DNA of 16,340 nt. Origin: RGIG5472 sp051867615. Lineage in GTDB: Bacteria > Bacillota > Clostridia > Oscillospirales > Oscillospiraceae. Shown in pieces: positions 1 to 8,237 of this stretch. Within the stretch, counting starts at the first letter, position 1. The number at the start of each line of letters is the position of its first letter. The stretch covers positions 1 to 16,340 of the forward strand of contig JBJDYU010000022.1 in assembly GCA_051867615.1 (NCBI GenBank), read 5' to 3'. The notes under the pieces were generated by a model, which ran no database searches, was not told where the DNA came from, and worked only from the letters and a program-made list of their open reading frames with translations. Made by a program: the position numbers and the translations under genes.

Positions 1-8
1 TGCGCTGA

Positions 9-42
9 AAACCCGGTTGCCGCCTAATGTGCAACCGGGTTT
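9..42 (-). terminator. Hairpin, probable terminator of the MMPL-GLUG-kinase operon
   Basis: A 12-bp perfect stem (AAACCCGGTTGC at 9-20 pairing with 31-42) encloses a 10-nt loop. Read on the minus strand, the last stem bases run into TTTTCAGC, a short T-tract. It lies about 75 nt beyond the stop of the kinase gene. The T-tract is short, so efficiency is uncertain, and the hairpin could also serve a plus-strand gene left of the window. Confidence 0.5.
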
Positions 43-54
43 CTCGACAGGCTG

Positions 55-90
55 AAGCACCGCATTCAAATGAATGCGGTGCTTTTCTGC
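55..90 (+). terminator. Second hairpin with T-tract on the plus strand
   Basis: A 13-bp perfect stem (AAGCACCGCATTC at 55-67 with 72-84) closes a 4-nt AAAT loop and is followed on the plus strand by TTCTGCGTTTG, giving CTTTTC at the stem end. This fits a terminator for a plus-strand gene ending left of the window, so the region between that gene and the minus-strand operon is probably a convergent 3' junction. Confidence 0.5.
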
Positions 91-115
91 GTTTGCTGCG
101 CGCCGCCGTGCGGCT

Positions 116-727
116 TCACTCCGCCGAAAGCGCCTCAAAGCGCGAGGCGATCAGCTCTACCGCCTGCTCCATGGCCGTCGTGCCGCAGTCGATGAAAAGG
201 TCATAGTGGGCGGCCTCCCCCCAGGCCCAGCCGGTATAATGCTCATAGTATTTCCGGCGCTGCTCATCCATCCTGTGGACAAGGTGGCGGGCTTTCTGCC
301 GGGACAGGCTCTCCTGCTGCATTTTCCGCTCCACCCGCTGCTCTACCGGCGCGCTGATAAACACGGAAAGAACGCTGGCGTTCGTGTCCCGCAGCACAAA
401 GTCGGCACAGCGGCCCACAAAGATACAGCTCTCCCGCTTTGCGATCCGGCGGATCTCATGGCTTTGCAGCTGAAAAAGCACCTCCGAGGTGGGCAGTCCC
501 CGCGTGACGTGATGATTGCCCTCATGCACCGTCCGGAACAGGTACGGATTGGTCGCCTTTTCGTCCGAGTCCTCCAGGGTCTTCACCGCCATCTCGCCGT
601 ACTGGCAGGCCAGGTACAGCAGGTGCTTTTCATACACCCTGATGCCCAGCCGCTCGGAGAGCCGCACGGCCGCTTCGTGGCCGCCGCTGCCGAATTCCCT
701 GCCGATGCAGATGATCCTGTTTCCCAT
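116..727 (-). CDS. Cytidylate kinase-like family protein
   Basis: The 203-residue protein resembles the Cytidylate_kin2 group (AAA-type nucleoside monophosphate kinase fold). The nucleotide-binding segment is the N-terminal IICIGREFGSGGHE (residues 5-18), a variant P-loop typical of this group rather than a classical GxxGxGKS/T. A second hallmark is FVGRCADFVL at 103-112, followed by a basic lid-like stretch (130-160). In this family the substrate is often unknown, so true CMP kinase activity should not be assumed. The start at 727 is supported by AAAGGGG eight bases upstream, lying within the end of the preceding GLUG gene; only 3 nt separate the two, so translation is probably coupled. It is the last gene of the operon. 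Its link to the transporter is unclear; a regulatory or nucleotide-sensing role is only a guess. Confidence 0.82.
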   Translation of the reverse strand: MGNRIICIGREFGSGGHEAAVRLSERLGIRVYEKHLLYLACQYGEMAVKTLEDSDEKATNPYLFRTVHEGNHHVTRGLPTSEVLFQLQSHEIRRIAKRESCIFVGRCADFVLRDTNASVLSVFISAPVEQRVERKMQQESLSRQKARHLVHRMDEQRRKYYEHYTGWAWGEAAHYDLFIDCGTTAMEQAVELIASRFEALSAE

Positions 728-730
728 CTC

Positions 731-3700
731 TCATACCCCTTTCTGTTTCTCCAGGGTCTCCTTTACCGTCTCCGGGAGCGCCGCCGCGTCCATGTCCTCC
801 GTGAATTCCATCCGCGCTTCAAAGGCCGCCTCCGCGCTGGAGAGCGCCACCTGCACCGTGCCGCCGCAGCAGACCGCAAGGCTCTGGAGCCGGTCCTCCC
901 GGAGCACGAGCTGCAGGCTCCCGCTGTCAAAAAGCAGATCCAGCTCCTCCGCCCCGGGGGCGATGGCGCAGGCCACCGCCCTCATGCCGTCCTCGTCGAG
1001 AGACAGGGTATAGGTATACGTCTCTCCCGCCGCGCTGCAATCGAGCTGCGCGTTCAGGCAGAGCTGGTACGCCACATCCAGCAGCTTCGCCGCTTCCACG
1101 CCCGCCGCGTCCGCGGCCGGCACCACCTCGCCGTTTTCATTGCAGACGGCCGTGTCCGTGAAATACAGCGCATAGCCGTTTTTCCGGATGGAGCTGATCG
1201 GCAGCCCGCCGTCATTCCAGCGGTAAAAATCCAACTGGTCGTCCAGCGTCACCGGGCCGCAGTCAGCCCGCAGCAGGAGCTTCGCGCTGATGAGCTCCTC
1301 GCCGTGCAGCGTCTGCCAGGCGTTTATCAGGCGGAGAAGGTCGTCCGAGAGCGCTTCCGCCGCCTCATACTCTCCGCTGGCGAGGGCGCGTCTCACCGCC
1401 TCCGGGATCTGGACGCGGCTTTGATCGTCGGACTTGAGCCGCAGCGCCGCCGAGACCCGGAAAGGAGTCTTTCCCGCGTCCGCCAGCACGCCGCTGGCGG
1501 AAAAGCGAAGCTCCGATACCTCCTCCCCTGCCGTCAGCAGCGCCACCTGCAGGGTGTTCGTGTCGGGCAGCATTCCGGCGGCGGAGGGCAGCAGCAGCTC
1601 CAAAACCGCCTTCGCGTCCGCCCCCTCCGCTGTCAGGGTGTAGTTTCCGTCCCGCTCCTCCATGTCCACGGCCCGGTATAATTTCAGGGTCTGATCCAGA
1701 AGCAGCGAGTAATCCGGGAAAGAGCTGCTGAGCCTGTAGGCGTTTCCGTTTTCCAGAAACACGGTCCCGTCGCAGTAATAGAGCGTCCTCTCCTCCTGCG
1801 ATATGGCCGTGACCCGGCGTCCCTCCACCTCCGTCCGGTCAAGCGCCGCCGTAAAAGCCGCGTCCCGGGAATCCACTTCCGCGTCCACGGTCAGCTCCAT
1901 GTGCAGCTCCGGCTGCCCGGCGTACGCTTTCAGAAGGTCATAGGCTTTCGCGCCGTCCAGCAGGTCGGGCAGGAGGAAGCAGGCCGCCGCCCCCGCGGCC
2001 CCCACAAGCAGCGCCAGAACGACCAGCAGCGGCGTGACCCAGCGCTTCTTCTTTTTCTGCGGCGCGCCGGACGGAGCGCTCCCGCTCCCGGACGGCGCTC
2101 TCACGGAGGCCAGCTTTCTGGCTCTGGCGGCTTTGCGGATCAGGCGGATGATGAGCGCCAGCAGGAGAAGCAGCAGCGTGCCCGCCAGAAGCCACACCCA
2201 CCATACGCCCACCGTGGAGATGGCCGCGATCTCCGCCTCCGCTCCCTCCACCGGGAACGCCAGATAGCTGCCGATGACCTCCGTCTCCGCCTTCTGCCAG
2301 CCGTCCGCCCCTTTCACATAGATGTCCAGATGCGCCGGATCCCCGTCAGGCGCGAGATAGCGGACGGTGTGCACGCTCTGCCTGTCGTCAGGGATGGATA
2401 TTCTCCACTGCTCCACGACCTCGCGGCTGACCGTCGGGCCGGAAAAGCTTTTGACAAGAAAATCCGTCCAGTCCCCGGCGAAAACGTCAAAATCCTCCGG
2501 TGTGTTGGGCAGGGCCGCCGCCTCCGCAGCGTCCTCGTCGTCAAACTGTCCCTCCATGAAGAAGATGGGCCGCCCGCCGGCCCGGGTCTCCGAGTTGGTC
2601 AGCGCGGAGACATAGGGCGTATAGACCGCCGTGACCACGGTGTCAAAGTGGAGGTCGTTCAGCTCCGTTTTATCCCAGCAGGCGTCGTACCCGTCCTTTG
2701 CGGGAATCTCGGGATACACGCTTTCGTCAAAGGACGCGCCGTATGCGAAGGGGACGGTTTTGAGAGTCTCTCCGTCCGCCTCGAAGCGCAGCGAAAGCTG
2801 CAAAAACGCCTGCGGAACGGCGAGCGCCTCCCCTGTTCCGGTGTCCGCCGCCTCCGCGTCCTCCTCTGTCTCCGTGTCCTTCGTCGCGTCCGCGTCCTCC
2901 GGGTCTGTCTCGGGCGCCGCGCTCACTCCGGCGAGCTTCAGCAGCGCCGCGTAGGAGATCGGCTCGGCCCTGCCGGTATAGCTTCTTCCGTTGATGCCGG
3001 TGAGCGTATCCGAGATAAAGCAGTTTTCCACGAAATTGCCCGCGTTCACGCCGGATATAGCCCCCGCGAACGCCTCGTACGACCCGATGGCCACCATGCT
3101 GCAGCAGCCGGCCACCGTGCTGGAGCCGCCGGTCAGGTCCTCCGCCACGCCGGAGCCGACAATACCTCCGATGTACTTCCCGCCGGAGAGCGTGCACTTG
3201 GCAAAGCAGTGGCGGACGGTGGACGCGGCGAGACCGGCAATGCCGCCCACATAATCGCCGTTTTCGCTGCTCACGCCGCCGTAGTTCTCCGCCCCGGCGA
3301 TGAGCCCCAGATCCATCCGGCCGCAGACGCCGCCCGCGTAGCTGCGCTTGGCCACGACTTTACCGGTGTTGACGCATTCCTGGATGATGGCCTTGACCTC
3401 CAGCTTTCTGCGCTGCTGTCCGTCGAGGCCGGAGGCAATGTCGTCCTCCGGGTCCAGCTCATATTCCATGGCCATGGCGCCCGCGATGCCGCCCACATTG
3501 ATATCGCCGCTGACGTTGCCGCCGTTTTGGCAGCCGGAAGCCTTGCCCAGCGTGACGAGTTCGCTCTCCGCCTCGGAGCTGTCGATCAGCACGTCTCCCT
3601 CGCCGTCTCCCTGAAACAGCTCCATGGCCGTGTCGGAGATCTCGCCGATCTGCCGCTGGATGGCTCTCAAATCCCCGGCCAGCGTGCAGGAAACGCCGGA

Positions 3701-5161
3701 AAGCTCTCCGTTCAGCAGGCGCATCTGCCCGGACATACCGGAGATGGCGGAGGACAGGGCGCTTAAATTCGTGGTGATGGAAACCTGCGCGGCGGCGCTG
3801 ACGCCGCCGCTGGCGGAGGTGTGATGCTCCCCTTCCGCGCCGCCCTCCGTGAGACCGCCCTGCAGACTGCCGCTGGACGAGGCGCCGCCGCCCGCGGCTC
3901 CTCCGATGGGCGTGATGACCGCCCCCGCGCCGCCGGAAGTCTCGCTGCCGCCTTCTGCCTCCATCTGAGGCGGCGTCACGGTGACGCCGCCGCTGCTGTC
4001 CGCTTCGCCGCTGCCGCTGACTGTGCCGGTGACGACGCCGCTGGTGCGGATGCTGCTGGCCGCGTCCGCGGCGCTGTCCAGATAGTCCGCGATGGTGTTC
4101 AGCCGGGAGGTCACGGCTCCCACGCCCGCATCCGCGTCGCGCAGGGCCGCCGTCAGCAGACCGTCCAGCGCGTCCAGCTGGCTCTCCAGCCCGGCCAGAG
4201 CGCTTTCCGTGATATTCTGCGCGATATACGGCTCCATCTGCCCCGCGATGCCGCCCACATCCTTGCGGCCGAAGACATCCGCGTGATTTTCACAGGCGTT
4301 TATATAGCCGCAGCTGCGGCCCGCGATACCGCCCACATTGTAGCCGATATGGGGATAGCCCACGGGCGCGTTGTTGACGCAGTCCGACACGATCCCCGAG
4401 GAGTAGCCCGCGATACCGCCGGTGTCCGACGCGGCCATGCTGGTATCCATTGAGGAAAGTTTGGAAACGTCCAGAGAAAAGTCCAGCTTGAGGTCCTCCG
4501 GGCTGAGGGCCGGGTCCACGCTGACGGTGTTCACATACGCGCTGTTCCGGCAATTCCCGATCACGCCCAGATTGCAGCCCGCGATGCCGCCCGTCATTTT
4601 ATCTCCCGTAACGGAGCCGCCGGCCCTGCATTCCAAAATCCGGCCGGCGGCGGCGTTCACGCCGGCGATACCGCCCACGTTGCTGCCGCCCGACACGCTG
4701 CCGGTAAAGGCGCAGCCGGTGATCAGGCCGTGGTTTTCACCCACGATGCCGCCCACGTCGCCGCTGCTTCCCGCGGGAGCAAGGCTGCCGCTGACCTGCA
4801 GGTTTCTGACCACGCCGCTTTCCTGCAAAACGCCGAACAGGCCGTTGGGCGCGGCGCTCTGCGTGATCTTCAGGCCGCTGATGGTGTGGCCGTTTCCGTC
4901 AAACTCCCCTCCGAAGATGGGGATAGACGTAAGCTCCGCGTCCACGAGAGAGATATCCGCCCGGAGGACGACCGTCTTTCCCTGAGACCAGGTATCCAGC
5001 GTGCAGCGCCGCGCCAGCTCCGCGAAATCCCCGGCGGTATCGATATAGATGGTGTCCTCATCGGCGGCAGACGCGGCGGGCGCCGCCGCCAGCAGCAAGG
5101 AACCCAGCAGCGCCAGCGCCAGCAGCAGGGCGGCGAGCCGCTTACACAAATTCTTCTTCAT
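731..5161 (-). CDS. GLUG-repeat surface protein with two membrane segments
   Basis: This secreted, membrane-anchored protein of 1476 residues starts at 5161: GGAGGAGG precedes this ATG and a clear signal peptide follows (MKKNLCKR, hydrophobic 9-29, AAAPAASA about 25-32). An in-frame ATG at 5209 would put 16 charged residues before the signal and is rejected. Domain order: beta-rich start (35-125); GLUG-type repeats (GGIAG/GGIVG cores near 137, 163, 191, 248, 277 and 303); a helical and Gly/Ser/Thr-rich insert (315-540); more GLUG repeats (557-710); an acidic linker (748-778); beta-rich domain (785-975); membrane helix (984-1006); basic linker with KKKKR (1036-1040); membrane helix (1041-1064); and a C-terminal domain of about 410 residues predicted outside. 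GLUG repeats occur in cell-surface and adhesion proteins. It overlaps the end of the MMPL gene by 20 nt, which suggests the two work together. Ligand unknown. Confidence 0.8.
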   Translation of the reverse strand: MKKNLCKRLAALLLALALLGSLLLAAAPAASAADEDTIYIDTAGDFAELARRCTLDTWSQGKTVVLRADISLVDAELTSIPIFGGEFDGNGHTISGLKITQSAAPNGLFGVLQESGVVRNLQVSGSLAPAGSSGDVGGIVGENHGLITGCAFTGSVSGGSNVGGIAGVNAAAGRILECRAGGSVTGDKMTGGIAGCNLGVIGNCRNSAYVNTVSVDPALSPEDLKLDFSLDVSKLSSMDTSMAASDTGGIAGYSSGIVSDCVNNAPVGYPHIGYNVGGIAGRSCGYINACENHADVFGRKDVGGIAGQMEPYIAQNITESALAGLESQLDALDGLLTAALRDADAGVGAVTSRLNTIADYLDSAADAASSIRTSGVVTGTVSGSGEADSSGGVTVTPPQMEAEGGSETSGGAGAVITPIGGAAGGGASSSGSLQGGLTEGGAEGEHHTSASGGVSAAAQVSITTNLSALSSAISGMSGQMRLLNGELSGVSCTLAGDLRAIQRQIGEISDTAMELFQGDGEGDVLIDSSEAESELVTLGKASGCQNGGNVSGDINVGGIAGAMAMEYELDPEDDIASGLDGQQRRKLEVKAIIQECVNTGKVVAKRSYAGGVCGRMDLGLIAGAENYGGVSSENGDYVGGIAGLAASTVRHCFAKCTLSGGKYIGGIVGSGVAEDLTGGSSTVAGCCSMVAIGSYEAFAGAISGVNAGNFVENCFISDTLTGINGRSYTGRAEPISYAALLKLAGVSAAPETDPEDADATKDTETEEDAEAADTGTGEALAVPQAFLQLSLRFEADGETLKTVPFAYGASFDESVYPEIPAKDGYDACWDKTELNDLHFDTVVTAVYTPYVSALTNSETRAGGRPIFFMEGQFDDEDAAEAAALPNTPEDFDVFAGDWTDFLVKSFSGPTVSREVVEQWRISIPDDRQSVHTVRYLAPDGDPAHLDIYVKGADGWQKAETEVIGSYLAFPVEGAEAEIAAISTVGVWWVWLLAGTLLLLLLALIIRLIRKAARARKLASVRAPSGSGSAPSGAPQKKKKRWVTPLLVVLALLVGAAGAAACFLLPDLLDGAKAYDLLKAYAGQPELHMELTVDAEVDSRDAAFTAALDRTEVEGRRVTAISQEERTLYYCDGTVFLENGNAYRLSSSFPDYSLLLDQTLKLYRAVDMEERDGNYTLTAEGADAKAVLELLLPSAAGMLPDTNTLQVALLTAGEEVSELRFSASGVLADAGKTPFRVSAALRLKSDDQSRVQIPEAVRRALASGEYEAAEALSDDLLRLINAWQTLHGEELISAKLLLRADCGPVTLDDQLDFYRWNDGGLPISSIRKNGYALYFTDTAVCNENGEVVPAADAAGVEAAKLLDVAYQLCLNAQLDCSAAGETYTYTLSLDEDGMRAVACAIAPGAEELDLLFDSGSLQLVLREDRLQSLAVCCGGTVQVALSSAEAAFEARMEFTEDMDAAALPETVKETLEKQKGV

Positions 5162-7610
5162 GTTCTTCCTCCTCCGCTCCTTCCTCGTCCGCTGTGCCGG
5201 AGATGACATTCAGGTCCACATCGCCGTCCACTGTGGCGCGGACCATGCCGCTGATGGTGCCGTGGATCTCGCCGTGGACCATGCCCTCGATGCGAACGCG
5301 GCCGCTGGCCGTGGCGGTCCGCTCCCTGACCGGCACGGAGAACGAGGTCTTGTCAACGATCCTGCTGCCCAGCAGCAGAATCTGCGGCAGCACGAACATG
5401 ACAAGGATCATGGAAATCATGGTGCCGCGGCCGATGCTCTCGCCGATGCCGACGATGGCGGCCTCCGAGGTCATGCGCCCGATGAGCGTGCCCGCCACCG
5501 CCAGAATGGTGCCGGAGGTGATGATGGTGGGAAACGCGAAGTTCATTGTTTCAATGACGGCCTGCCTTGGCGTCATCTCCTGCTTGAGCTCGCTGAAGCG
5601 GCTGGCGATGACGATGGCGTAGTCGATGTTCGCGCCCATCTGAATGGAGCTGACCACCAGATAACTCATAAAGAAGATGGGCCGGTCACGGAGGGTCGGG
5701 ATGGAGAAATTGATCCAGATGGCGCCCTGGATGACCAGGATCAGCAGCACCGGCATACCCGCGGACTTGAACGTAAACAGCAGCACCACCAGAACGATCA
5801 GGATGGACACGATGGTGACCACCAGATTGTCCCGCTCGAAGGATTTCTGGAAGTCATACTCCGTGGTGGACTGGCCCACCACATAGATGTTCCCCTTGGG
5901 ATAATAGAGCCGCGCCGTATCCCGCAGCGTGTCCAGAAAGGCGTAGGTCTCCTCGCCGCTGACCGGGAGGTTCAGATACACCAGAATACGGTTGTACTCC
6001 TCGCCCTGGAGCTGGTTTTTGCCGCTCTCCATCATGGTCTTCGCCCGATGCAGCAGCTCCGCCTGCTCCTCCTCCAGCGTCACCACGCCGGAGTCGATCT
6101 GGTCGCAGGCGAAGAGCAGGATGTCGATCAGCGGGACGCTGTAGGTGGAGAGGCTCCCCACGATCTCGCCGTAGTCCTCGCTTTTCGCCGCGTAGGCCGC
6201 GTAGAGCACCTGCGCCGCCTCATAGTCCAGATCCGTCAGCTCCGCGAATTGTCTCGGCGTCAGCTTATCCGCCAGCATATAGCCGTCCATGGCTTCCACG
6301 TTGGACAGGCCCATGGTGTAGTCCACCTCGTCATAGCCCTCCAGCGCCGCCAGCAGCTTCCGCTCGGCGTCGTAGTCCCCGCCGGGCACCACCAGCGCCA
6401 CGAAATTCTCCGCGCCGAAGGTGTCCTCGGTCATGTTTTCCGCCACCTGCGCCTCGTTCAGCTTGGGCGTTTCCAGATTGCCGTAGCCGTACGCGTAGGG
6501 ACAGTCGCCGGAGAGCTGGAACGCCAGAACCAGCGCGGCGATAAACAGCGGCGGGATCACATATCTTGTGGCGTAGGCGAACTTCCCCACAAAGGGGATC
6601 TTTGGGATAAAGCTGCGGTGGGCCGTTTTTTCCATCAGCGGGCCGAACAGCATCAGCAGGCCCGGCATGATGACAAACACCGCCAGCAGGGCATAGAGGA
6701 TGGATTTGATAAGGCAGATGGCCATATCCGGGCCGATCCTGAACTGCATAAACATCATGGCCACCAGACCGCCGATGGTGGTCAGGCTGCTGGCGCCGAT
6801 CTCCGGGATGCCCTTGCTCAGCGCCATGATGACCGCCTCCCGCAGCGGCAGGGTCTGATGCTCCTCCTTGAAGCGGTTGCAGAGGATGACCGCGTAATCC
6901 AGAGACAGCGCCAGCTGCAGAATGCTGGTCACGGAATTGGACACAAAGGAGATGGTGCCCAGCAGGAAGTTCGTCCCCAGATTCAGGATCATGGCGGCGA
7001 CGAAGGTCAGCAGCAGCACCGGCACCTCCGCCCAGGTCTGGGAGGTAAAGCAGAGCACGGCGATGACGATCACCGCCACCCATACCATGATGACGCTGAC
7101 CTCGCTTTCCAGTATCTCCGCCTGTTGGTCGCCCAGGTCGGTGGATATGTAGCAGTCCTCCCCGGACACTGCCTCCTCCACCCGGTCCAGCGCCTCCAGA
7201 CACTGCTCATCCGTGTCGGCGTAGTCAAAGGTGACGGTATACAGCGCCGATACGTCCTTATAGTCCTCGTCGCTGTCGAAGGTGACGCTCTGCACGCCGT
7301 CCAGCGCGGCGAGCGCGTCATGCAGCTCCTCCGCCCGCGGCAGGGTGACGTTAGCCACCATGACCCGGGCGCTGCCGTAGGTGATGAACTGCTCCTCCAT
7401 CACGTCCAGACCCTGTCTGGCCTCCGAGTGGTCCGGCAGGTACTCCGCCAGCTCGTTTTCCACCATGATCCAGTTGCGGGAGATGACGGAGAAAATGATG
7501 GCTATGATGGTGAGCAGAAAGAACAGGTTCCGCTTATCCACGATAAAGGTGGCGAGCTTCACCATAAAGCTGCTCCCTTCTCTTTTCGGCGGCTGTTCAC
7601 TCATTGGCAT
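5142..7610 (-). CDS. MMPL/RND-family membrane transporter
   Basis: The 822-residue inner-membrane transporter has the two-fold MMPL layout: helix 27-45, extracellular loop about 46-170, helix bundle 172-325, second large loop about 370-590, helix bundle 595-750. Both proton-relay Asp-Tyr pairs typical of MmpL-type proteins are present, LSLDYAVIL (D238, Y239) and GANIDYAIVI (D663, Y664), so it should be an active proton-driven exporter. The family moves lipids, glycolipids or hydrophobic compounds; the substrate here cannot be read. The start at 7610 has AAAGGAG five bases upstream; an ATG at 7604 is possible. After the last helix there is a tail (769-805) with short G-spaced steps such as IEGMVHGEIHGTISG, then an acidic end (807-820). 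This tail is not part of a standard MMPL protein. It follows a small beta-rich gene by 42 nt and overlaps the GLUG gene. Confidence 0.88.
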   Translation of the reverse strand: MPMSEQPPKREGSSFMVKLATFIVDKRNLFFLLTIIAIIFSVISRNWIMVENELAEYLPDHSEARQGLDVMEEQFITYGSARVMVANVTLPRAEELHDALAALDGVQSVTFDSDEDYKDVSALYTVTFDYADTDEQCLEALDRVEEAVSGEDCYISTDLGDQQAEILESEVSVIMVWVAVIVIAVLCFTSQTWAEVPVLLLTFVAAMILNLGTNFLLGTISFVSNSVTSILQLALSLDYAVILCNRFKEEHQTLPLREAVIMALSKGIPEIGASSLTTIGGLVAMMFMQFRIGPDMAICLIKSILYALLAVFVIMPGLLMLFGPLMEKTAHRSFIPKIPFVGKFAYATRYVIPPLFIAALVLAFQLSGDCPYAYGYGNLETPKLNEAQVAENMTEDTFGAENFVALVVPGGDYDAERKLLAALEGYDEVDYTMGLSNVEAMDGYMLADKLTPRQFAELTDLDYEAAQVLYAAYAAKSEDYGEIVGSLSTYSVPLIDILLFACDQIDSGVVTLEEEQAELLHRAKTMMESGKNQLQGEEYNRILVYLNLPVSGEETYAFLDTLRDTARLYYPKGNIYVVGQSTTEYDFQKSFERDNLVVTIVSILIVLVVLLFTFKSAGMPVLLILVIQGAIWINFSIPTLRDRPIFFMSYLVVSSIQMGANIDYAIVIASRFSELKQEMTPRQAVIETMNFAFPTIITSGTILAVAGTLIGRMTSEAAIVGIGESIGRGTMISMILVMFVLPQILLLGSRIVDKTSFSVPVRERTATASGRVRIEGMVHGEIHGTISGMVRATVDGDVDLNVISGTADEEGAEEEEHEEEFV

Positions 7611-7652
7611 CTACGCTCCTTTGCCTGTAGTCTCCGGAAAACCGGGTCACGC

Positions 7653-7955
7653 TCATACCTCCCGGAAAACGGTCCCCGTGACGCAAAACCGGTTCCGTCC
7701 GCCCTTCAAAGTCAAATGCAGAGAATCCGCCGTGATCTGACCGGCGGCGGTATAGGGGATGGTGCTCATCAGCGTGACCAGCGTGCCGCTGATGCTGCAA
7801 TGTCCGCTCTCGTCGATGTTCCCCTCAAACGGCTCGAGGTGCTTCAGCACATCCAGATACCCTCTCACCCGGTCCTTCTCGATCTGCACCTCCAGCGTCC
7901 CGGCCCGCTCGCCCAGCGGCGTCCGCATCTGGATATGGTATTTTCGTCTGAGCAT
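7653..7955 (-). CDS. Small beta-rich protein of unknown function, first gene of MMPL operon
   Basis: The 100-residue protein starts at 7955, where AAAGGAGG sits seven bases upstream; the ATG at 7961 lies one base from that site and the one at 7988 has none. There is no signal peptide or membrane helix, so it is probably cytoplasmic. The sequence alternates polar and hydrophobic residues with glycines at turns (RTPLGERAGTLEVQI at 11-25, PFEGNIDESG 42-51, SISGTLVTL 54-62, IPYTAAGQI 66-74, CVTGTVF 91-97), suggesting a small beta-barrel or beta-sandwich. I recognise no named family with confidence, although I have the impression that similar small proteins accompany MMPL genes in gut Clostridia; this is recollection, not a search result. 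It could be a ligand-binding or assembly partner of the transporter. No catalytic motif is visible. Confidence 0.7.
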   Translation of the reverse strand: MLRRKYHIQMRTPLGERAGTLEVQIEKDRVRGYLDVLKHLEPFEGNIDESGHCSISGTLVTLMSTIPYTAAGQITADSLHLTLKGGRNRFCVTGTVFREV

Positions 7956-8048
7956 CTGCATACCTCCTTTGCACAGCCGCGGTCCCATCCGCAGGCTTGT
8001 ATTTCATGCGCCGCTCCCCGCGCGGCTGTTTTCGGGTTTAATATAGGC

Positions 8049-8077
8049 ATTGTAAGGCAGGCGGCTCCCGCATAAAA
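8049..8077 (-). promoter_or_regulatory. Weak candidate promoter for the MMPL operon
   Basis: On the minus strand TACAAT (8054-8049) is a good -10, but the hexamer 17 bases upstream, TTTTAT (8077-8072), is a poor -35. It lies next to the first CGGACA motif (8078-8083), so a regulator bound there would block RNA polymerase. Listed because the operon must start in this interval; the exact site is uncertain. Confidence 0.3.
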
Positions 8078-8196
8078 CGGACAAATGCCCCACGCCTGGG
8101 GAAAATCCGGACAAATGCCGGACATTTGACCGGTAAACGCAGGCCAGAATTTGCCGGACAGTTGTCCGGATCTATCCGTTGAAGCTTTCACGGACA
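8078..8196. promoter_or_regulatory. Multi-site operator region (CGGACA motifs and two palindromes)
   Basis: Between the divergent tetR and MMPL operon, CGGACA occurs at 8078, 8108, 8119, 8155 and 8191, with an inverted copy, TGTCCG, at 8163. Two copies extend to CGGACAAATGCC. Two palindromes are built from them: CAAATG-ccgga-CATTTG (8112-8128) and CCGGACA-gt-TGTCCGG (8154-8169). TetR-family regulators usually bind such palindromes as dimers and often control their own divergent neighbours, so these are probable binding sites of the adjacent regulator. Which copies bind is inferred. Confidence 0.65.
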
Positions 8197-8206
8197 GGTG
8201 TATAAT
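8179..8206 (+). promoter_or_regulatory. Promoter of the divergent tetR-type gene
   Basis: TTGAAG (8179-8184) and a perfect TATAAT (8201-8206) are separated by 16 bases. A CGGACA motif (8191-8196) lies in the spacer and the 16-bp palindrome lies ten bases upstream of the -35, so autorepression is likely. Expected transcription start is near 8213, about 25 bases before the start codon. Confidence 0.65.
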
Positions 8207-8237
8207 AAATGTATATCGGATTTCCGGGAGGACACGT

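Noticed and set aside
1901..3766. 621-codon plus-strand frame opposite the GLUG gene
   Set aside because: It has an Arg/His-rich, low-complexity translation and no domain, and lies wholly within the strongly supported GLUG protein.
5162..5209. Upstream start for the GLUG protein
   Set aside because: It adds 16 charged residues before the signal peptide, and the ribosome binding site lies directly before the ATG at 5161.
5049..8075. 1008-codon open frame on the plus strand opposite the MMPL gene
   Set aside because: It is a shadow frame of high-G+C coding DNA. The minus-strand reading has membrane helices, both Asp-Tyr pairs and good ribosome binding sites; the plus reading is rich in His, Arg and Gln with no recognisable domain.
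8078..8196. CRISPR-like repeat array
   Set aside because: The repeated unit is only about 6-12 bases with uneven gaps and inverted copies, so it fits operators, not CRISPR.
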